A stretch of DNA of 8,595 bases from the NCBI GenBank assembly GCA_017616705.1, contig JAFZXQ010000008.1, positions 1 to 8,595 on the forward strand, given 5' to 3'. A program made the translations under genes and the position numbers. The stretch's first letter is position 1. Each line of letters opens with the position of its first letter. This document shows positions 5,335 to 8,595 of this stretch, one piece after another. Source of the DNA: Clostridia bacterium. Its GTDB lineage: Bacteria; Bacillota; Clostridia; Christensenellales; UBA1242. Below the pieces are notes generated by a model. The model made no database searches. It worked only from the letters and a program-made list of their open reading frames with translations, and was not told where the DNA came from.

Positions 5335-5778
5335 ATGAAAGTTATTTTACTTAAAGATGTTAAGGCTCAGGGCCGAAAAGGTGATGTTATTAACGTTAGT
5401 GATGGGTATGCAAACAACTTTTTGTTTAAAAACAATTTAGCTGTTCCTGCAAATAAAACAAACGTTAACATTAATGATCAACAAAAGGCCGCCGAAGCCA
5501 AACTTAAAGCTGAGCAAAAAGCCGAAGCCGAAGAACTTAAAAAAGTTCTTGAAGCAACAAGCGTTGAAATTGAGGTTAGCCTTGGTTCAAACGGAAAGGC
5601 TTTTGGGTCAGTAACCAATAAAGAAATTGAAGAAGCGTTACAAAAGAAGGGGATAGGTGTTGACAAAAAGAAGATTTTTGTTGAAAACCCTATTAAAACA
5701 GAAGGAAAGTTTGTTGTTGTTTGCAAACTTTATTCAGGAGTTAACGCAAAATTAAATGTTATAGTTAAAAAACAATAA
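5335..5778 (+). CDS. rplI: 50S ribosomal protein L9
   Basis: L9 bridges neighbouring ribosomes through a long central helix and supports reading-frame maintenance. Its 147 residues are standard. The N-terminal rRNA-binding domain starts MKVILLKDVKAQG and carries the family signature GRKGDVINVSDGYANNFLF (13-31). A lysine/alanine/glutamate-rich connecting helix spans about 45-74, and the C-terminal domain includes GKAFGSVTNKEI (88-98). I place the start at the ATG at 5335, seven bases from AGGAG (5324-5328). An in-frame TTG at 5308 would add nine residues outside the family and lies within the promoter. L9 is usually encoded elsewhere, beside rpsR, dnaB or a gdpP-type gene, so its place before rpoB is unusual. 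Confidence 0.96.
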   Translation: MKVILLKDVKAQGRKGDVINVSDGYANNFLFKNNLAVPANKTNVNINDQQKAAEAKLKAEQKAEAEELKKVLEATSVEIEVSLGSNGKAFGSVTNKEIEEALQKKGIGVDKKKIFVENPIKTEGKFVVVCKLYSGVNAKLNVIVKKQ

Positions 5779-5801
5779 AAGTGCCAAGTGGCACTTTTTT
5801 T
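5777..5801 (+). terminator. Rho-independent terminator after rplI
   Basis: GTGCC (5781-5785), loop AAGT, GGCAC (5790-5794), with four A (5777-5780) able to pair with the first T of a seven-T run (5795-5801). It overlaps the rplI stop codon and closes rplI as a single-gene unit. Confidence 0.92.
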
Positions 5802-5905
5802 AGTGGTGTTTTTTGTAACAAAAAATGATTAACATTTCATTTTAATAAAAATTTAGAATTTTGTCAAAAATTTTTTAATAAAAAATAAAAATTTTTTAAA
5901 ATCTA
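5802..5905 (+). other. AT-rich region with phased A-tracts upstream of the rpoB promoter
   Basis: No gene is seen here. A/T tracts are centred near 5850, 5860, 5871, 5882 and 5892, so they repeat about every 10-11 bases, one helical turn. The last ends about ten bases before the rpoB -35. Such phasing predicts bent DNA, and the tracts nearest the -35 could act as an UP element contacted by the polymerase alpha subunits. Two small AT-rich inverted repeats are also visible: TTTTTTG-TAA-CAAAAAA just after the rplI terminator, and AAAATGA (5822-5828) with TCATTTT (5837-5843). Confidence 0.5.
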
Positions 5906-5935
5906 TTGACTTGCCTTTTATAAATATGATATTAT
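5906..5935 (+). promoter_or_regulatory. Promoter of rpoB
   Basis: TTGACT (5906-5911, 5 of 6 matches), an 18-base spacer, then TATTAT (5930-5935, 5 of 6). Transcription would start near 5942, giving an rpoB leader of about 195 bases. An alternative -10, TATGAT at 5925-5930, would leave a spacer of only 13 bases and is unlikely. Confidence 0.75.
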
Positions 5936-5947
5936 AGTTAGTGCTTA

Positions 5948-6034
5948 TGATGACTTATTATCCGTTTTTGAAAAGATAAATGCTTACTTTTGCTAGAAAA
6001 AATAAGCGTTTTCTCTTTCTTCGGTAAGTTATTA
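5948..6034 (+). ncRNA. Structured 5' leader of rpoB, upstream domain (candidate regulatory RNA)
   Basis: By hand I find an enclosing helix of ten pairs, 5948-5957 with 6025-6034 (two G-U), continued by CCG (5962-5964) with CGG (6022-6024) after a four-base bulge. Inside it is a hairpin of about 16 pairs: 5974-5986 with 6003-6014 (one bulged T, one G-U), then TTTT (5988-5991) with AAAA (5999-6002), closed by a seven-base loop. A pyrimidine run TTCTCTTTCTT (6011-6021) joins the parts. It can pair with either of two AAGGAGA copies downstream, at 6051-6057 or at the rpoB ribosome site. Structured rpoB leaders are known elsewhere (the Lacto-rpoB motif of Lactobacillales), but I cannot show homology. 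Confidence 0.5.
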
Positions 6035-6050
6035 AAATTTTTAAGTAAAT

Positions 6051-6123
6051 AAGGAGATGAAAGCGCATTTGCATTTTTAATTGTTTATAAACAAAAAAAT
6101 TTGCTATGCGCTATATCTTTTTT
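6051..6123 (+). terminator. Long terminator-like hairpin just before the rpoB ribosome site
   Basis: AGCGCAT (6062-6068) pairs with ATGCGCT (6106-6112), GCA (6071-6073) with TGC (6102-6104), TTTTT (6074-6078) with AAAAA (6095-6099), and the tip is the perfect inverted repeat TTGTTTA-TAAACAA (6081-6094). At the base, AAGGAGAT (6051-6058) can pair with ATCTTTTT (6115-6122) using two G-U pairs. CTTTTTT (6117-6123) lies directly before the rpoB site AAAGGAG. It could act as an attenuator or, less likely, as an mRNA-stabilising stem. T-run pairing within the stem makes its terminator strength uncertain. Confidence 0.55.
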
Positions 6124-6137
6124 AAAGGAGAACTTTA

Positions 6138-8595
6138 ATGAGTTTAAAAAATCTTGATGTTAAAAAAGTTAAATATGGCAAAACTGAACGCTATAAATTT
6201 GGCTCAATTGACGAAGTTGTTGACTTTCCTTATCTTATGGACGTTCAAAGAAAAAGCTATGAAGACTTTTTAACCAATGGGATAAGAAATGTTTTGCGTG
6301 ATTTCTCTCCTATTATTGATACTGAGAACTTAAACAGAGATGTTAAAGACCCTGATCGTGATTGCAGGGTTGAGCTTTATTTCCTTGATCACTCAATTGA
6401 GGGAACTCCTAAATACACAGAAGCTGAATGCAAAACAAGAGACGCAACTTATAGCCTTCCTTTGAAGGTTAAAATTCGTTTGGTTTATAAAGAAACAGGC
6501 GAAGTTGTTGACCAAGAAGTTTTCTTTGGTGATATTCCTCTTATGACTGAAAATGGTTCTTTCATCATCAATGGTGCTGAAAGGGCAGTTGTTAGCCAAC
6601 TTGTTAGAGCGCCTGGCGTTTATTGCAAACAAGGCGTTAATAAAGCAGGAAACTTTGTTACTGAAACAAGCATTATGCCAGCACGTGGCGCATGGATTGA
6701 CCTTGAAGAAGATTCAAGTGGTGTTATTTATGTTCACGTTGACAGAAGCAGAAAGATGGTTGCTTCAATTCTTCTTCGTGGTTTAGGATTATCTAGCGAT
6801 GAAGATATTATTGCTGTTTTAGGTAATCACCCAAGCGTTTTAAAAACTCTTGAAAAAGACGTTACTAAAACTGAAGAAGAAGCACTTGTTGAAATTTCAA
6901 AGAGATTACGCCCAGGCGAAGTTTTAAACTTAAAGGCAATTAAACGTAACCTTGAAAAGATGTTCTATTCAACTCGTAGGTATGACGTTAGCATGGTTGG
7001 TAGGTATAAATATAACCAAAAACTTTCTCTTGCTAACAGAATTGCTAACAGAACTCTTGCCGAAGACGTTGTTTTAAATAAAAAGGTTTTGGCTAGTGCT
7101 GGTGAAGTTTTAAGTGAGGAAGACGCACTTAAAATTCAAAATGCTGGTGTTAACAGGGTAACAGTTGTTGGTAAAAACGGGCCATTTACCATTATTGGTA
7201 ACAACATGGTTGAATTAAAAGCTTATACTGGATTTAACCCTGATGAATTTAATATTGATAGATTTATTCACCTTCCAACTTATCTTGAATTAACTGCTGG
7301 TTGCAAAAACAATGAGCAAAGAAAACAAGTTTTAAGAGAGCAAAAAGATGAAATCGTTGGTCGTCACCTTCTTTTAGATGACGTTATCTCAACTTATAAC
7401 TATCATCTTAGCGTTGGGGAAGGGTTAGCCGAACTTGATGACGTTGACCACCTTGCTAATCGTCGTGTTAAAGCCGTTGGTGAACTTTTAACTAACCAAT
7501 TCTTTACCGGCATGGCAAAACTTGAAAGAGTTATAACTGAAAGAATGCAAGTTCAAAACGTTAACGAAGTTAGCCCAAGCTCACTTATTAATGTTAGAAG
7601 CATTTCTTCAACAATTAGAGAATTCTTTGGCTCTAGCCAAATGAGCCAATTTATGGAGCAAACAAACCCAATCGCAAGTTTGACTCATAAGAGAAGGGTT
7701 TCAAGCCTTGGACCAGGCGCACTTACTAGGGAAAGAGCCGGCTTTGAAGTTCGTGACGTTCATTATACTCACTATGGTCGTCTTTGCCCTAACGAAACTC
7801 CAGAAGGTCAAAACATTGGTTTGATTAACTCACTTGCAACTTATGCTAAACTTAACAAATATGGTTTCCTTGAAGCACCTTACAGAAAAATTGATAAGGC
7901 AACCGGAAAGGTTACTAAAGAAGTTGTTTACATGAGCGCTGACCTTGAAGAAAAATATGTTATTGCGCAAGCAAACGAACCTTTAAGAGCTGACGGAACT
8001 CTTGCTAACGAAAGAATTATTTGCCGTAAGAAAGGTGAAATTATCGAGCTTCCAAGAGATCAAATTGACTTTATTGATGTTAGCCCTAAAGAGCTAATCA
8101 GTATTGCAACAACGCTCGTTCCATTTATTGAAAACGATGACGCAACCCGTGCCATGATGGCATCAAACCAACAACGTCAGGCCGTTCCTCTTCTTAAAAC
8201 AGAGGCTCCTATTATTGCAACAGGAACAGAACATAGAATTGCTGTTGATAGTGGCGTTATGATTGTTGCTAAAAATGACGGAATTGTTAAATATGCAAGC
8301 GCTGATAAAATTGTTGTTGGCTTAGCTGACGGAAGTGAAGAAACTTATACTCTTACTAAATTCGTTCGTTCTAACAACGGAACTTGTATGATTCAAAAGC
8401 CAATCGTTAGCTCAGGGGATAAAGTTAAAGCAGGTGATGTTTTAGCTGATGGTCCTTCAACAAACAATGGTGAGCTTTCAATTGGTAAAAATATCCTAAT
8501 CGCATTCATGCCTTGGGAAGGATATAACTTCGAAGACGCTATTTTAATTAGTGATGAACTTGTTCAAAATGATGTTTTAACAAGTATTCACATTG
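6138..8595 (+). CDS. rpoB: DNA-directed RNA polymerase subunit beta (3' end outside window)
   Basis: The beta subunit forms one pincer of RNA polymerase and part of the active centre and rifampicin pocket. The frame is open for 819 codons to the window edge, of roughly 1,200 expected. It begins MSLKNLDVKKV, and the family-like FGSIDEVVDFPYL follows. Further landmarks are GSFIINGAERAVVSQLVRAPGVY near 140-160, the rifampicin region FFGSSQMSQFMEQTNP at 496-511 with THKRRVSSLGPG (516-527), CPNETPEGQNIGL (550-562), and PWEGYNFEDAILIS with E799 and D800, matching E. coli E813/D814. AAAGGAG (6124-6130) seven bases before the ATG fixes the start. It has its own promoter and a structured leader, and is separated from rplL by two genes. 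rpoC probably follows outside the window. Confidence 0.98.
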   Translation, partial: MSLKNLDVKKVKYGKTERYKFGSIDEVVDFPYLMDVQRKSYEDFLTNGIRNVLRDFSPIIDTENLNRDVKDPDRDCRVELYFLDHSIEGTPKYTEAECKTRDATYSLPLKVKIRLVYKETGEVVDQEVFFGDIPLMTENGSFIINGAERAVVSQLVRAPGVYCKQGVNKAGNFVTETSIMPARGAWIDLEEDSSGVIYVHVDRSRKMVASILLRGLGLSSDEDIIAVLGNHPSVLKTLEKDVTKTEEEALVEISKRLRPGEVLNLKAIKRNLEKMFYSTRRYDVSMVGRYKYNQKLSLANRIANRTLAEDVVLNKKVLASAGEVLSEEDALKIQNAGVNRVTVVGKNGPFTIIGNNMVELKAYTGFNPDEFNIDRFIHLPTYLELTAGCKNNEQRKQVLREQKDEIVGRHLLLDDVISTYNYHLSVGEGLAELDDVDHLANRRVKAVGELLTNQFFTGMAKLERVITERMQVQNVNEVSPSSLINVRSISSTIREFFGSSQMSQFMEQTNPIASLTHKRRVSSLGPGALTRERAGFEVRDVHYTHYGRLCPNETPEGQNIGLINSLATYAKLNKYGFLEAPYRKIDKATGKVTKEVVYMSADLEEKYVIAQANEPLRADGTLANERIICRKKGEIIELPRDQIDFIDVSPKELISIATTLVPFIENDDATRAMMASNQQRQAVPLLKTEAPIIATGTEHRIAVDSGVMIVAKNDGIVKYASADKIVVGLADGSEETYTLTKFVRSNNGTCMIQKPIVSSGDKVKAGDVLADGPSTNNGELSIGKNILIAFMPWEGYNFEDAILISDELVQNDVLTSIHI

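Noticed and set aside
5947..5979. Ten-codon frame (MMTYYPFLKR) at the start of the rpoB leader as a leader peptide
   Set aside because: There is no ribosome site, the transcript would start only about five bases upstream, and the bases are better explained by the enclosing helix 5948-5957/6025-6034.
6057..6080. Seven-codon frame MKAHLHF in the rpoB leader as a regulatory peptide
   Set aside because: AAGGAG touches the ATG with no spacer, which would not normally allow initiation; kept only as a possible decoy site in the findings.
1..8595. CRISPR array, insertion sequence, phage genes, tRNA or rRNA
   Set aside because: I read all intergenic regions and found no spaced direct repeats, transposase, integrase or cloverleaf; a tRNA-Trp sometimes found near secE in other genomes is absent here.

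Overview
The window is about 8.6 kb of AT-rich DNA. It carries the transcription/translation gene block that in most bacteria reads secE-nusG-rplK-rplA-rplJ-rplL-rpoB. Several things point to a low-GC member of the Bacillota (Firmicutes), probably a little-studied clostridial lineage: strong AAGGAG-type ribosome sites, sigma-A-like TTGACA/TATAAT promoters, a Zn-ribbon L33 next to secE, a classical L10 leader RNA, a DUF1540-like cysteine-rich protein, and AT-rich codons read with the standard bacterial code (TGG for Trp, TGA not reassigned). I cannot name the genus.

Left part (1-2920). The 3' half of tsaD (tRNA t6A synthesis) enters from the left edge. A promoter near 567-599 then drives rpmG (L33), secE, nusG, rplK (L11) and rplA (L1), tightly spaced on the + strand. 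A weak terminator-like hairpin follows nusG. Directly after it comes a two-helix element that fits an L1 autoregulatory site in front of rplK-rplA. A strong terminator closes the operon at 2899-2920.

Middle part (2921-4912). An unrecognised 250-residue, cysteine-free, highly charged protein (3023-3775) has its own pair of overlapping promoters and sits between rplA and rplJ. Five bases after its stop codon a consensus promoter begins, followed by an L10 leader RNA, an attenuator hairpin, and rplJ (L10) and rplL (L7/L12). A terminator that can work in both directions ends this unit.

Right part (4911-8595). A minus-strand gene encodes a protein with two DUF1540-like cysteine modules. It converges on rplL and diverges from rplI (L9), which forms a single-gene unit with its own promoter and terminator. 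A gene-free stretch of about 360 bases (5779-6137) precedes rpoB. It holds phased A-tracts, a promoter and a leader of about 195 bases that I can fold into an enclosing helix around a hairpin, followed by a long hairpin ending in a T-run just before the rpoB ribosome site. The beta subunit gene rpoB then runs off the right edge after 819 codons.

Taken together, the protein genes are mostly housekeeping. The unusual features are the way the normally linked rplKAJL-rpoB string is cut into at least five separate transcription units by two extra genes and a relocated rplI, and the structured rpoB leader. That leader is the best candidate here for an undescribed regulatory element. I see no CRISPR array, insertion sequence, phage gene, rRNA or tRNA.
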